Positions 13,763 through 22,068 of a stretch of 22,841 bases of DNA are shown piece by piece. Position 1 is the first letter of the stretch, and every line of letters begins with the position of its first letter. The DNA is taken from the NCBI GenBank assembly GCA_025927795.1, contig JAICKT010000022.1:1-22841 (forward strand), in the 5' to 3' direction. A program made the translations under genes and the position numbers. Below the pieces are notes generated by a model. It saw nothing but the letters and a program-made list of their open reading frames with translations, was not told the origin of the DNA and ran no database searches. This DNA comes from Parafilimonas sp. (lineage in GTDB: Bacteria > Bacteroidota > Bacteroidia > Chitinophagales > Chitinophagaceae).

Positions 13763-16231
13763 TTATGATTTGCTGAAAATTAATTTGCCAAGATTATTTT
13801 TCTTAGTTGCAATTTCATCTTTTTGATAAAGATGTATTTTATAATAATTTCCTTTTGTCCATGTATCAATAAAATTATCGTAATACCTGCTGCCTGGGTT
13901 ACCGCTTTGCCCACCCGGATAAATGCCGTATGCATTAATATCATCCGTTAATTCAACAATCATGCGCCAGCTTGGTCCATGGTTCGCTCCAATAGCATTA
14001 ATAATGTTTACTCCGCCTCCCACGTTTATATGCAAATGGCTGAATGCAGGAATTTTCAATAAGTGAGATACGTGAGAATCTTTAAATTTTCCCCATTCAA
14101 AATCGTTACCAAGTTCTGCTTTTTCAAGCACAGGTACAATGCTTTTAAACGCAGCAGTAATATCATCGTTTAAAGTCTCTATATCATATGTATTAATATT
14201 ATCAGCAAATAATTTAGCAGAATCTTTTAAAATATTTTTAAGCATAGCTTGCGGCTCAATTGTTGGCATTGGTAAACTGGATTGACTTAATTCATCACCA
14301 TAAATTTTACTAAGGCAGCTATCAACCCATAATTTAAAAACAGTTGCACCTTTTGAATCTGCATCATTTACCAAATTCCATTTTTCAAGCAGATTCAAAT
14401 ATTTGTTTTCATCATTATTTAAATCCGAAATATCAAGATATGTCATTAATACGGGCAAAGCATTTTCTGCAAGCAGGTTATAAAAATTTGTTTGCAGCAT
14501 TTTCATATCATCAACAGTTATGTTTTGCATTGATGATAACGAGCGATTAATTAACCAGCTGCGGTAATAAGAAAAATAAGCAGGCATGTAATATGGATAA
14601 ATGCGCGGATAGTATGGATATTGGTTTGCACTGCTTACAAAACCTCCTTCAGGATTATGCATCACAGGTTGCAAACTATCCGAAATATAGCCCTGCCATG
14701 CATAACTGCTATCATCACCAGGCATTAAAAAATCTCCCTGCCTATACCATTCTGCCGGAAATTCTCCGGCTTGTTTTATAGCTATGTCGCCTGCTTTATC
14801 AGCAAAAACAAAATTTTGTCCAGGGCATTTAAATATAGAAATCGCATTCAGATAATCATCATAATTTTTTGCACGCATCAATCTGAAAAGTGCACCCAAT
14901 TCATTGCTTTCATCATGCGCTTTCCATCTGCATGCATAATATTTATTTGAATTAAGTTTATCAGGATAATGCGGATCGTACATAACAGGTCCCCACACTG
15001 TCATTGCAATATGTTCTGTATCGTTTTGCTTATTTCTTATTTTAATTATTTCATCGCGAATTTCTGCATCACGCCAATTACTGTCAAACCAATATTGATG
15101 CATTGTTGAGTCTTTAAACTTCACTTCATAATAATCTTTTACATCTCTTTCTGCATTGGTTAAACCCCATGCGCAATTATCATTAAAACCAATTAAAACA
15201 TTTGGCGCTCCACATAACGTAGCGCCATAACTATTAAAATTTGGTGTTGAAATTTGCATTTCAAACCACAACGAAGGAAGGTTTAAACCAAGATGCGGAT
15301 CGTTACATAAAATTGGTCTGCCGCTTTTTGTTTTGCTGCCGGCAACAGCCCAGTTGTTGCTGCCATTTTCTTTATTTGGTTTGATGGGTTTATTTGCAGG
15401 TGCTACAACATTTTTATAATTAAAATAAATTGAATCAACATTTGCGGGAGGCTTCACAGCTAAAATATGTGTAAGCCTTGGTAAAGGATCGGTTATAATT
15501 GGCTGAATAGAATCTAACACGTAAGGAAAAAGCGCTTCATATTGTGCCCGCGATAAAAAAGCTTTGGCATTTGTTTTTTCAAAATCCTGTTCATAGCCGG
15601 CAAGATCCCATGACATATATTTTATGAACAAAGCAGATTTCATATTTGTCCATGGCTCCGGTTTATAGTTAAGCAGTTTATATTCTATGGGATAATCTTT
15701 TTCTGATAATGAACTGATGTATGCATTTACGCCTGCAGTGTACGCATCGCAGGCTGCTTTTAACGGCGCATCATTTTCCATTGCATGCAAAGATTTTTCT
15801 GCAGCATATACCATTCCTAAGCGACGAAAAAATTTATCAATCTTTAAAAAATTTGTACCGTTTGATGAATCGCCCATTATTTCACTTAGTCTTCCGCCTG
15901 CTGCATACGTTTGAAAATCCATTTGCCATAAACGGAATTTTGCATGCAAATAACCTTGTACAAACCATGCATCGTTTTCATTTTCTGCATACACATGCGG
16001 TACAAGGCGTTCATCAAAATAAACTTCTGTTTTGCCGCTCAGTTGAGGAAATTTTAAAGTAGCATTGAAGGTTTCATTAACAGGTTCAGCACTTTGCCAA
16101 AAGCCTGTTTGTGGCGAAAGAAAAAAACCAAGTCTCGGTGTTTTATTTCCGCTTAAGGTTAGCTGAATATTCAACACATAAATTAATGCTATTGTAATAA
16201 GTGCAGAAATAATGCAACCAATAATTCGCAT
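13763..16231 (-). CDS. Penicillin acylase family N-terminal nucleophile hydrolase
   Basis: This 822-residue protein belongs to the penicillin amidase family PF01804, periplasmic Ntn amidohydrolases that cut amides such as beta-lactam side chains or acyl-homoserine lactones. An uncleaved signal or anchor helix lies at residues 4-22. The alpha region (about 60-290) includes VYFDERLVPHVYAENENDAWFVQG-type start blocks. The autoprocessing site is NG-SNNWAVAG, giving Ser291 as the beta-chain nucleophile. NDPHLGLNLPSLWFE and GFNDNCAWGLTNAERDVKDYY follow as expected, and NHGPSWRMIVEL and GGQSGNPGSRYYDNFIDTW close the fold. The substrate cannot be predicted. It leads a two-gene group with the small membrane protein and lies 56 bp downstream of pntB on the same strand. 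Confidence 0.94.
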   Translation of the reverse strand: MRIIGCIISALITIALIYVLNIQLTLSGNKTPRLGFFLSPQTGFWQSAEPVNETFNATLKFPQLSGKTEVYFDERLVPHVYAENENDAWFVQGYLHAKFRLWQMDFQTYAAGGRLSEIMGDSSNGTNFLKIDKFFRRLGMVYAAEKSLHAMENDAPLKAACDAYTAGVNAYISSLSEKDYPIEYKLLNYKPEPWTNMKSALFIKYMSWDLAGYEQDFEKTNAKAFLSRAQYEALFPYVLDSIQPIITDPLPRLTHILAVKPPANVDSIYFNYKNVVAPANKPIKPNKENGSNNWAVAGSKTKSGRPILCNDPHLGLNLPSLWFEMQISTPNFNSYGATLCGAPNVLIGFNDNCAWGLTNAERDVKDYYEVKFKDSTMHQYWFDSNWRDAEIRDEIIKIRNKQNDTEHIAMTVWGPVMYDPHYPDKLNSNKYYACRWKAHDESNELGALFRLMRAKNYDDYLNAISIFKCPGQNFVFADKAGDIAIKQAGEFPAEWYRQGDFLMPGDDSSYAWQGYISDSLQPVMHNPEGGFVSSANQYPYYPRIYPYYMPAYFSYYRSWLINRSLSSMQNITVDDMKMLQTNFYNLLAENALPVLMTYLDISDLNNDENKYLNLLEKWNLVNDADSKGATVFKLWVDSCLSKIYGDELSQSSLPMPTIEPQAMLKNILKDSAKLFADNINTYDIETLNDDITAAFKSIVPVLEKAELGNDFEWGKFKDSHVSHLLKIPAFSHLHINVGGGVNIINAIGANHGPSWRMIVELTDDINAYGIYPGGQSGNPGSRYYDNFIDTWTKGNYYKIHLYQKDEIATKKNNLGKLIFSKS

Positions 16232-16287
16232 GGCAATTAATTAAGTTAAACGCTTAAAGATATGGATTGATTTTATAAAGTTTTTTC

Positions 16288-17727
16288 TTAGAGATTTTTC
16301 ACTTCACTTATCAATTGCTGCAAAACATTTTTTGCATCGCCGAATAACATAGATGTTTTTGGCTGATAGAAAAGTTGATTCTCAATTCCTGCATAACCCG
16401 GCTTCATACTGCGCTTATTTACGATTACCATTTTTGCTTCTTCTACTTCAAGAATCGGCATCCCATAAATAGGTGATGAAGGGTCTGTTTTCGCTGCGGG
16501 ATTTACCACATCGTTTGCGCCAAGTATAAGCACAACATCTGTTGTTTTAAATTCATCATTGGCTTGTTCCATCTCTAATAATTTTTCATAATTCACATCA
16601 GCTTCCGCAAGTAAAACATTCATGTGACCAGGCATTCTTCCTGCGACAGGATGAATGGCATATTTTACTTCAACACCTTTTTCTTCCAACAATTTTTCTA
16701 ATTCATGACAAGCATGCTGCGCCTGTGCAACCGCTAAACCATATCCGGGAACAATCATTACTTTTCTTGCATAAGCCATTGCAACAGCGGCATCGCTTAC
16801 AGAAATTTCTTTATAGTTTCCACCAGTTTTACTTTGAGATGAAGTTGCATTGCTTCCACCGAAATTTCCAATTAAAACATTTTTCAAAGAACGGTTCATT
16901 GCTTTACACATTAAAATGGTAAGCAATGTACCTGCTGCGCCAACAAGAATGCCGCCTGTAAGCATTACTTTATTATTATATAAAAATCCTCCGCAAGCAG
17001 CAGCTACGCCGGTAAAAGAATTAAGCAAAGAAATTACAACGGGCATATCTGCACCGCCAATTGGAAACACAAACAACACACCATACACAATTGATAAAAG
17101 CGGGATAAGATAAAATAATTTATAGTTAGCAGGATTTAAATCAAACAACAAATAAACAATCAACACAAGAATGGCTGCAAGCACAACCAGATTTAAAATA
17201 TGCTGACCTTTAAAAGAAAAATCTTTAATCTTTCCGTTCAGCTTTCCCCATGCAATCATGCTGCCTGCAAAAGAAACAGTGCCTATTAAACATCCTGCAT
17301 AAATAGTAAGTGTATGACCAATCATTCCACCAGTTAAATTCCACGGCACCTCGCTCCAGCCAGGAACAGTAAATGTTTCACTTAAATGATTAAACTCAAC
17401 AATTGATATTAACGCAGCACAGGCACCACCCATGCCATTAAACATACTCACCATTTCAGGCATGGCAGTCATCTTAACTTTATTTGCCGCTAATGTTCCT
17501 ATGATTGCACCGATGATTATACCAGCGAAAATCCAACCATAATTATGCAGCGTATTTCCGTTTTCATCTTTGTATAAAAAAATAGTTCCGAGAATTGCCA
17601 GTGTCATTCCTGCGGCTGCAATTAAATTTCCATTGCGTGCTTTTGCAGGATTGGAAAGTTTTTTCAACCCGAGAATAAATGTGACCGAGGCAATGATATA
17701 AATGAGTGTAAGAATATTTCCTTCCAT
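16288..17727 (-). CDS. pntB: NAD(P) transhydrogenase subunit beta
   Basis: This 479-residue protein is the beta subunit of proton-translocating transhydrogenase, which uses the proton gradient to drive hydride transfer from NADH to NADP+. The N-terminal part (about 1-270) is a chain of membrane helices with NGMGGACAALISIVEF and GGADMPVVISLLNS. The C-terminal cytoplasmic domain III binds NADP(H): MIVPGYGLAVAQAQH (322-336), HPVAGRMPGHMNVLLAEA, LGANDVVNPAAKTDP and SMKPGYAGIEN. Length and motifs are normal. The gene starts 3 bp after pntAB, so translation is probably coupled. Confidence 0.96.
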   Translation of the reverse strand: MEGNILTLIYIIASVTFILGLKKLSNPAKARNGNLIAAAGMTLAILGTIFLYKDENGNTLHNYGWIFAGIIIGAIIGTLAANKVKMTAMPEMVSMFNGMGGACAALISIVEFNHLSETFTVPGWSEVPWNLTGGMIGHTLTIYAGCLIGTVSFAGSMIAWGKLNGKIKDFSFKGQHILNLVVLAAILVLIVYLLFDLNPANYKLFYLIPLLSIVYGVLFVFPIGGADMPVVISLLNSFTGVAAACGGFLYNNKVMLTGGILVGAAGTLLTILMCKAMNRSLKNVLIGNFGGSNATSSQSKTGGNYKEISVSDAAVAMAYARKVMIVPGYGLAVAQAQHACHELEKLLEEKGVEVKYAIHPVAGRMPGHMNVLLAEADVNYEKLLEMEQANDEFKTTDVVLILGANDVVNPAAKTDPSSPIYGMPILEVEEAKMVIVNKRSMKPGYAGIENQLFYQPKTSMLFGDAKNVLQQLISEVKNL

Positions 17728-17730
17728 TAT

Positions 17731-18045
17731 TTATTTCTTATTCGGATTCTTCTTTCCTTTAAACATTTCCAGCATTCTGTTCGTTACAACAAATCCGCCA
17801 ACAACATTTAATGTTCCTACAATCACAGCAAGAAAGCCTAATATCAACGCCAAATAATTATTGCTTTCTGCTTTGCCCATTACGATGATGGCACCAATGA
17901 TTACTACACCATGAATTGCATTTGCACCACTCATTAATGGCGTATGCAAAACGCTTGGCACACGACCAATTACTTCAATGCCTAAAAAAATCATCAGTAT
18001 TACGATGTAGATGTACTGCTGATTTTCGCTTATCCAGTTTAGCAT
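17731..18045 (-). CDS. pntAB: NAD(P) transhydrogenase membrane subunit alpha-2
   Basis: This 104-residue protein is the separate membrane part of the alpha subunit, as found in the three-gene transhydrogenases of Rhodospirillum-type systems. Three helices are visible (about 10-27, 42-57 and 63-88). The first is followed by VIGRVPSVLHTPLMSGANAIHG, the signature of this subunit, and the last by a lysine-rich tail. It lies 102 bp after pntAA and 3 bp before pntB, so the three genes form one operon. In E. coli the same segment is fused to the C-terminus of PntA. Confidence 0.95.
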   Translation of the reverse strand: MLNWISENQQYIYIVILMIFLGIEVIGRVPSVLHTPLMSGANAIHGVVIIGAIIVMGKAESNNYLALILGFLAVIVGTLNVVGGFVVTNRMLEMFKGKKNPNKK

Positions 18046-18090
18046 AATCGCGAATTTGGAATTAGTAATTTGTATTTAGTTTCTTTAAAC

Positions 18091-18119
18091 CGGTCTGACG
18101 CTTTGGAAGCGTCTGACCG
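18091..18119. repeat. GC-rich hairpin inside the pnt operon
   Basis: CGGTCTGACGCTT (18091-18103) pairs with AAGCGTCTGACCG (18107-18119), 12 of 13 positions with one T-T mismatch, around a 3-nt loop. It lies in the 102-bp gap between pntAA and pntAB. On the minus strand no U-tract directly follows, so it is a better candidate for an interspersed repeat or mRNA stability stem than a terminator. Confidence 0.7.
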
Positions 18120-18147
18120 CGCTTTCCTCAAAATCTTTTTTAATCCA

Positions 18148-19269
18148 TTAAATCAAGGTTCTAACCTTTTCATTCACCACTTTCCCATCGTGCACCATAC
18201 AACATCCTGCAACAATATCATCTTCAAAATTTAAATTAATGTTTCCATCTTTTGTAATGATAAGTTGCAAGAAATTCAAAACATTTTTTCCGTATAATTT
18301 GCTTGCATCTGCAGGCAGTGTTGATGCAAGATTGCTGTTGCCGATAATTGTTACGTTGTTATATTGTACAGTTTCATTGTTTTTTGTTTGCAATGTGTTG
18401 CCGCCTGTTGCTGCAGCCAAATCAATAATAACAGAGCCGGGCTTCATTGCATTCATCATTTCATCAGTAATTAATATCGGTGCTTTCTTTCCCGGAATTT
18501 GTGCAGTAGTAATTACAATGTCTGCTTTAGCAATTGAGTCAGCAATTTTTTGTTGCTGCTTTTGTTTATACTCTTCTGTTTGTTCAACAGCATACCCGCC
18601 CGCTTTCGATGCATCAGCAGCGCCCTCTACTTCAATAAACTTTGCACCTAAACTCATCACTTCTTCTTTTACTGCAGGTCGCGTATCAAACACTTCAACC
18701 ACTGCACCTAACCTGCGTGCAGTTGCAATAGCCTGCAAGCCTGCAACACCAGCACCAAGTATTAAAACCTTTGCAGGTGTTATACTTCCGGCTGTCGTCA
18801 TCAGCATGGGAAAATATTTCGGATAAATATTCGCCGCCTCAATCACTGCCTTATAGCCTGCAATATTTGCCTGGCTGCTCAGCACATCCATGCTTTGTGC
18901 ACGAGTGCTGCGCGGTATCATATCCAAACTAAAAACAGTGATATTTTTTTCCGCCCATTGCTTCATTAAATGATAATTAAACAAAGGTTGGTAAACACCA
19001 ATCAGAATTGTATTTGGTTTTAGCTGTTGAATATCTTGTTCAGATAATGGATTAATGGATAAAATAATTTCCGACGATGATAGAATTGCAGAACGCTTAG
19101 CAATATTTATTTTTTTTGTTTGATACGCATCATCAAACGCGTAAGCATTTTTGCCGGCATCATTTTCAAGTTGAACAGTGATGTTTTGTTTTGTAAGCGT
19201 TGTCGCCGCATCAGGAAGAAGCGAAACTCTTGTTTCGGGAGAAGGTTCTTTTAGAATGCCTATCGTCAT
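18148..19269 (-). CDS. pntAA: NAD(P) transhydrogenase subunit alpha-1 (NAD-binding)
   Basis: This is the soluble NAD(H)-binding domain I of the transhydrogenase. The start block TIGILKEPSPETRVSLLPD is typical of the alanine dehydrogenase/PNT N-terminal domain. RSTRAQSMDVLSSQANIAGYK is the conserved hinge motif, and the Rossmann loop GAGVAGLQAIATARRLGA precedes VFDTRPAVKEEV. A longer frame begins at TTG 19275, two codons upstream, but ATG at 19269 aligns with the family start and is chosen here, giving 373 residues. The protein stops before any membrane helices, as expected when the alpha subunit is split in two genes. It is the first gene of the pnt operon. Confidence 0.95.
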   Translation of the reverse strand: MTIGILKEPSPETRVSLLPDAATTLTKQNITVQLENDAGKNAYAFDDAYQTKKINIAKRSAILSSSEIILSINPLSEQDIQQLKPNTILIGVYQPLFNYHLMKQWAEKNITVFSLDMIPRSTRAQSMDVLSSQANIAGYKAVIEAANIYPKYFPMLMTTAGSITPAKVLILGAGVAGLQAIATARRLGAVVEVFDTRPAVKEEVMSLGAKFIEVEGAADASKAGGYAVEQTEEYKQKQQQKIADSIAKADIVITTAQIPGKKAPILITDEMMNAMKPGSVIIDLAAATGGNTLQTKNNETVQYNNVTIIGNSNLASTLPADASKLYGKNVLNFLQLIITKDGNINLNFEDDIVAGCCMVHDGKVVNEKVRTLI

Positions 19270-19567
19270 GCGCAATGAGTTCGGGGCGAAACTATCAGCT
19301 TTTATTTTATCTGCAAAATTTCATGCGCTGAGTTGTCAAAATCGTATAATAAAATGTTGATTATTTTTTGTGTGATTTGTATTCAATCTTAGTAGAACCA
19401 ATTGCTTTTTAAAACAACCTTATTCCCTTATTGAATAAGACATTTTAAAATAATAAAGTAATAAGGTCTATTCCTATTGAATTATATCAGTTACTAAGGT
19501 TAATTATACTTGAGTCGAAAATTCATTTTCTGATTCTATCAGAGGTTTATAAAAAATGCCTGATTAT
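19270..19567. other. Intergenic region upstream of the pnt operon
   Basis: About 298 bp without a convincing gene. It should hold the pnt promoter, but no TAnnTTTG match was found for that strand. A weak 7-bp inverted repeat (CCTTATT 19418-19424, AATAAGG 19460-19466) and a self-complementary ATTTTAAAAT lie inside it. Confidence 0.4.
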
Positions 19568-20365
19568 TCAAAACCTTATGAAAAAATGCTCCTTCACTTT
19601 TTGTTCCATACGAAAAAAAACAATTCCGATAAAAAATAAATCTATCGTTAATGTTACGGATGAATGTTGTTTTATTTCATTCCATGCTTCTTCCATTTCT
19701 TCACTCCAGTGAATATCATCAAAAATAAAAATGCTTGAATCGTTTGCTTTATTTAAAAGCTGATGAAAATAATTGAGTGTTGGCTGTTTACGATGATTGC
19801 CATCTATAAATGCGAAATTGACAGTTGATAATTGAGAGTTGACAATTGACAATGTTTCATCAAAATTTCCTTCAATAATTTGTATGTTGGAAAGATTGAG
19901 TCGCCCGAAATTATTTTTTGCAATCGTAGCAACTTCATGCGCTCCTTCCATTGTTATAATTTTTGCAGACGGATTTGCAAAAGACAAATAAGATGTGGTT
20001 ATGCCCAGCGAAGTTCCTAACTCAAGAATAGTTTCTGGTTTATAATAATGAACGATACGAAAAATTAATTGGCTATATTTTTTTGGTTTGAGTGATGACC
20101 GCGCTATTGCAGAAATTTTTCTTTTATTATTTAACTGCATTCTTGAACCTGCACCAAAATCAGGTACATTAATTTCTGTATTATCATTTTTCAATTCCGA
20201 GCGTAAAAATTCGATGTAACGAAAACAATCAAATTGGCGCTTATCATTCAAAACATTTTTTATGAAATCATATACAAAAGGCGAATGCACACCGTGACCT
20301 TTTGCGTTTGAAGCAGTGAGCCAGTATTTAAAATATTTTAAAGCAAGTTGAAAAGAAGAATACAT
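19568..20365 (-). CDS. Class I SAM-dependent methyltransferase
   Basis: This 265-residue protein resembles O-methyltransferase-like class I enzymes common in Bacteroidota. The N-terminus has GHGVHSPFVYDF (23-34). SAM motif I is ELGTSLGITTSYLS (115-128), an acidic residue follows at IITMEGAH, and motif IV is FAFIDGNH (184-191), with IFIFDDIHWSEEMEEAW further on. The methyl acceptor is unknown. An approximate 14-nt microrepeat encodes about residues 171-184, just before motif IV. The ATG abuts a REP-like element (20366-20384) with no independent leader. The gene lies 88 bp downstream of folA and may share its transcript. Confidence 0.85.
   Translation of the reverse strand: MYSSFQLALKYFKYWLTASNAKGHGVHSPFVYDFIKNVLNDKRQFDCFRYIEFLRSELKNDNTEINVPDFGAGSRMQLNNKRKISAIARSSLKPKKYSQLIFRIVHYYKPETILELGTSLGITTSYLSFANPSAKIITMEGAHEVATIAKNNFGRLNLSNIQIIEGNFDETLSIVNSQLSTVNFAFIDGNHRKQPTLNYFHQLLNKANDSSIFIFDDIHWSEEMEEAWNEIKQHSSVTLTIDLFFIGIVFFRMEQKVKEHFFIRF
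19816..19854. repeat. 14-nt microrepeat within the methyltransferase coding sequence
   Basis: AATTGACAGTTGAT, AATTGAGAGTTGAC and AATTGACAATG follow one another with a 14-nt period, about 2.7 copies. This resembles intergenic TTGACAATTGA-type repeats of Bacteroidota. Since 14 is not a multiple of three, loss or gain of one unit would shift the reading frame. Confidence 0.65.
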
Positions 20366-20460
20366 ACCCTAGCCCTAAAGGGAGTTATTATAATTTATAA
20401 ATTTCGGAAAGTAGCGAAGATAATAGACAAGCCTTTAAGTTCCCCGTTAGGGGTTAGGGG
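20366..20460. repeat. Inverted REP-like pair between folA and the methyltransferase gene
   Basis: One end reads ACCCTAGCCCTAAAGGGAG. The other, read on the opposite strand, is ACCCCTAACCCCTAACGGGG. Both share ACCC-TA-CCC-TAA-GGG, so they form an inward-facing pair bounding the spacer. One end touches the methyltransferase ATG, and the other supplies the folA stop codon. Each contains a short CCC(C)/GGG(G) hairpin of about 4 bp. Confidence 0.65.
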
Positions 20461-20954
20461 TTTCGTTTCCACAATTGAAAGCTGTAATCGTAGGCATGCT
20501 TATCATCTTTAAAATGGTCTTCGTTTGAAACCAGTTTAAATTTCTTTTCATCAATCGCGGGAAAGAAAGCATCAGCATCTTCAAAAACATGATGTACACG
20601 TGTTATATAAATTTTATCTGCGTCATCAATTGTTTGCGCGTACACATGTGCACCGCCGATAATCATTAATTCTTTATAATCGTTTGCCCTTGTAAAAAAA
20701 TCGGCATCGCGAAAATTGTTTACCACCACAACTCCATCAGCTTTAAAAAATTTACCCGATGTTATTACAATATTTACTCTTCCGTTTAAAGGTTTACTGC
20801 CTAATGCTTCAAATGTCTTTCTCCCCATCAGCACAGGCATTGCCCATGTAACGTTTTTAAAAAGCTTCATATCATTTGGTAAAGTCCAAAGCAGTTGATT
20901 GTTTTTACCGATGGCGTTATTTGTTGATGCTGCGACAACGAGAGATTTAATCAT
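20454..20954 (-). CDS. folA: Dihydrofolate reductase
   Basis: This 166-residue enzyme reduces dihydrofolate to tetrahydrofolate with NADPH, regenerating the cofactor oxidised by thymidylate synthase, encoded just upstream. Family motifs are AIGKNNQLLWTLPNDMKLFK, with Asp28 as the substrate-binding acid, VLMGRKTFEALG (NADPH site, about 41-52) and LMIIGGAHVYAQ (95-106). The C-terminal strand YDYSFQLWKRN is complete, and the last codons and TAA lie in a REP-like element. The ATG also abuts a second REP-like element whose GGAGGGGG, read on the coding strand, could serve as a strong ribosome binding site. Confidence 0.97.
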   Translation of the reverse strand: MIKSLVVAASTNNAIGKNNQLLWTLPNDMKLFKNVTWAMPVLMGRKTFEALGSKPLNGRVNIVITSGKFFKADGVVVVNNFRDADFFTRANDYKELMIIGGAHVYAQTIDDADKIYITRVHHVFEDADAFFPAIDEKKFKLVSNEDHFKDDKHAYDYSFQLWKRNP

Positions 20955-21068
20955 ACCCCCTCCATCTCCCCCTGAAGGGGGAGGGTTTTAAGACCAAAAG
21001 TATTAAAATGCATTTCATAAAAAGTAAGTTGTTATTAAGCCTCCCCTTTAGGGGAGGTTTGGTGGGGT
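20955..21068. repeat. Inverted REP-like pair between thyA and folA
   Basis: One end reads ACCCCCTCCATCTCCCCC, then TGAA and GGGGGAG. The other, on the opposite strand, reads ACCCCACCAAACCTCCCC, then TAAA and GGGGAGG. Stems are CTCCCCC/GGGGGAG (20966-20972, 20977-20983) and CCTCCCCT/AGGGGAGG (21040-21047, 21050-21057). They face inward and fill the spacer from the folA ATG to the thyA stop, like a bacterial interspersed mosaic element. No transposase is present nearby. Confidence 0.75.
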
Positions 21069-21863
21069 TTACACCGCCACAGGCGCTTTTATTGCCGGAT
21101 GAAACTGGTAATTCTCCAGCGTAAAATCTTCATACTTAAAATCAAAAATATTTTTTACTGAAGGATTTATTTTCATTGTTGGCAACGGGTATGGTTTTCT
21201 TGATAACTGCAATTTCACCTGCTCTAAATGATTATTATAAATATGAACATCACCAAACGTGTGTATAAAATCGCCAACAGCTAAACCGCAAACCTGTGCC
21301 ATCATCATGGTTAATAAAGCATACGATGCAATATTAAAAGGCACGCCAAGAAAAACATCGGCACTGCGCTGATACAACTGGCAACTTAATTTCCCATCAG
21401 CTACATAAAATTGAAATAATGTATGGCAAGGCATCAGCGCCATCTTTGGCAAATCGGCAACATTCCATGCGCTAATAATAATTCTCCTGCTGTCAGGATT
21501 ATTTTTTATTTGTTTGATGGCGTCTGAAATTTGGTCAATCGTTTCACCATTTGCACCTTGCCAGCTACGCCATTGCTTTCCATACACAGGTCCAAGCTCG
21601 CCATTCTCATCAGTCCATTCATTCCAAATACTCACACCATTTTCTTTTAAAAATTTAGTGTTTGTTTCACCGCGCAAAAACCAAAGCAGTTCGTAAATAA
21701 TGCTTTTTAAATGAACTTTTTTTGTTGTTACCAATGGAAAACCTTCGCTTAAATTAAATCGCATTTGATAACCAAAATAACTAATGGTGCCCGTTCCCGT
21801 GCGGTCGGTTTTTTGTGTTCCGTTATCTAAAATAAATTGTAATAGCTGTTGATACTGCTGCAT
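21069..21863 (-). CDS. thyA: Thymidylate synthase
   Basis: This 264-residue enzyme methylates dUMP to dTMP using methylenetetrahydrofolate. It has the normal E. coli ThyA length and motifs: DRTGTGTISYFGYQMRF (20-36), the nucleophile Cys146 in LMPCHTLFQFYV, the phosphate-binding SRR (125-127) and QRSADVFLGVPFNIASYA. The C-terminus ends in IKAPVAV, as in the family. Together with folA directly downstream it forms the thymidylate cycle. Its stop codon is at the border of a REP-like element. The upstream 205-bp gap is shared divergently with the arabinofuranosidase gene. Confidence 0.98.
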   Translation of the reverse strand: MQQYQQLLQFILDNGTQKTDRTGTGTISYFGYQMRFNLSEGFPLVTTKKVHLKSIIYELLWFLRGETNTKFLKENGVSIWNEWTDENGELGPVYGKQWRSWQGANGETIDQISDAIKQIKNNPDSRRIIISAWNVADLPKMALMPCHTLFQFYVADGKLSCQLYQRSADVFLGVPFNIASYALLTMMMAQVCGLAVGDFIHTFGDVHIYNNHLEQVKLQLSRKPYPLPTMKINPSVKNIFDFKYEDFTLENYQFHPAIKAPVAV

Positions 21864-22035
21864 GCGTGCAAGTTAGCAAGAAGCTTCGAGCTCTGCGCCT
21901 TGAGCTTTTTACTGTGAGGAAGATGTGGATTGATATTGTAATATAATTAAGTAAAATAATTTGATGAGTAATCGTGATAAAAACAATAATTGTAAAAAAG
22001 ACAATTAAAAATTTATGTAAACCAATGTGTAACCC

Positions 22036-22043
22036 TAAATTTG
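22036..22043 (+). promoter_or_regulatory. Candidate -7 promoter element for the arabinofuranosidase gene
   Basis: TAAATTTG is an exact fit to TAnnTTTG, 25 bases before the ATG at 22069, the same spacing seen for the glutaminyl cyclase gene. A clear -33 TTG at the expected distance is lacking. Confidence 0.45.
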
Positions 22044-22068
22044 TTTAATCTCCAACATTGCATCCATT

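Noticed and set aside
18239..18826. Long open frame of 195 codons antisense to pntAA
   Set aside because: It lies fully inside pntAA, which has complete family motifs on the other strand; its translation shows no recognisable domain and looks like a complement artefact.
19418..19466. Inverted repeat CCTTATT/AATAAGG upstream of the pnt operon
   Set aside because: Only 7 bp in a very AT-rich stretch with a 35-nt loop; likely to occur by chance.
20442..20460. Telomere-like TTAGGGG units
   Set aside because: Only two units occur and they are part of the inverted REP-like element next to folA; nothing suggests a chromosome end.
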